DNA of 64,000 nt, taken from Mordavella massiliensis (GTDB lineage Bacteria > Bacillota > Clostridia > Lachnospirales > Lachnospiraceae). Where the stretch lies: assembly GCF_016901695.1 (NCBI RefSeq), contig NZ_JACJKS010000012.1, positions 1 to 64,000 on the forward strand. The letters run 5' to 3'. The translations under genes and the position numbers were made by a program. Numbering within the stretch: the first letter of the stretch is position 1; the number at the start of each line of letters is the position of its first letter. The notes under the pieces are model-generated. The model saw only the letters and a list, made by a program, of their open reading frames with translations. It had not been told where the DNA came from and made no database searches. Of this stretch, positions 63,865 through 64,000 are shown in pieces.

Positions 63865-64000
63865 TTACCCCCATTTAAAATATTTATCGTTTAACTCTTT
63901 CCTTAAAGTTTGGTTTACCATAATTTGTTGAATAGCCTTATTTTCAAAATCATTATCTAAAAATTTATTGGCTAATTCTTTGGAAATTTCTTTTTTTAAA
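63865..64000 (-). CDS. C-terminal end of an AT-rich gene (5' part outside window)
   Basis: On the minus strand a frame is open from the window edge to TAA at 63865-63867, giving 44 residues: KKEISKELANKFLDNDFENK, AIQQIMVNQTLRKELNDKYF, KWG. It is Lys/Asn-rich and much more AT-rich than uvrB 54 bp downstream, like the polysaccharide and RloAB region. No family can be named. It may mark the edge of another acquired segment. Confidence 0.45.
   Translation of the reverse strand, partial: LKKEISKELANKFLDNDFENKAIQQIMVNQTLRKELNDKYFKWG

Noticed and set aside
1-64000. tRNA, rRNA or riboswitch genes
   Set aside because: I looked for tRNA cloverleaf hallmarks (GGTTCGAATCC-type arms) and known long leaders in intergenic regions and saw none; most gaps are shorter than 200 bp.

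Overview
The window looks like a chromosomal segment of an anaerobic Firmicute of the Lachnospiraceae/Clostridia type. The clues are five secreted proteins built on ChW repeats (clostridial hydrophobic repeats with a conserved Trp), two LytR-CpsA-Psr (LCP) ligases, a c-di-AMP cyclase operon, HPr, Gram-positive signal peptides and strong AGGAGG-type ribosome sites. The species cannot be fixed from sequence alone. Almost every gene is on the minus strand, so the window is best read from right to left.

Right part (49.8-64 kb, GC-rich, housekeeping): uvrB, uvrA, mreB, recD2, comF, two membrane proteins of unknown role, the cdaA-cdaR c-di-AMP pair, an HPr-like protein and a sugar nucleotidyltransferase. 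Middle-right (34.4-49.8 kb): five large secreted ChW-repeat proteins in a row, with NlpC/P60, GH73 glucosaminidase, GH25 lysozyme, YkuD L,D-transpeptidase and GH78 alpha-L-rhamnosidase-like catalytic parts. I count about 51 ChW repeats, arranged as 17 A-B-C triplets.

Middle (17.4-34.3 kb, visibly AT-rich): a cell-wall polysaccharide locus with a Wzx-type flippase, an IspD/TarI-like cytidylyltransferase, an extended SDR, LicD, several glycosyltransferases, a polyprenyl-phosphate glycosyltransferase with its DUF2304 partner and a DUF2142 GT-C-like protein, and a Wzm/Wzt ABC exporter. The parts list parallels the streptococcal Group A Carbohydrate locus (ABC-exported rhamnan plus a GacI/J/K/L side-chain system). 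An IS110 remnant interrupts it. Next to it are an RloAB-type defence pair (15.4-17.3 kb), three decayed small genes, a MerR-methyltransferase fusion and an antitoxin with only a toxin stump left.

Left part (1-13.6 kb, GC-rich): the dTDP-L-rhamnose operon rmlA-rmlB-rmlD-rmlC, two LCP ligases, a membrane-anchored cohesin-domain protein, glmS, glf (UDP-galactopyranose mutase), an HtrA-like protease and a broken IS30 transposase. Good promoters and terminators split this part into separate transcription units.

Taken together, most of the window supports one theme. dTDP-rhamnose, UDP-galactofuranose and GlcN-6-P precursors feed a rhamnose-type wall polysaccharide. The polysaccharide is exported by the ABC transporter, decorated by the Gac-like system and attached by LCP proteins. 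The wall is then remodelled by ChW-anchored hydrolases, including a rhamnosidase encoded directly beside the polysaccharide locus. My main proposal, an inference, is that the ChW triplets bind that wall polysaccharide.
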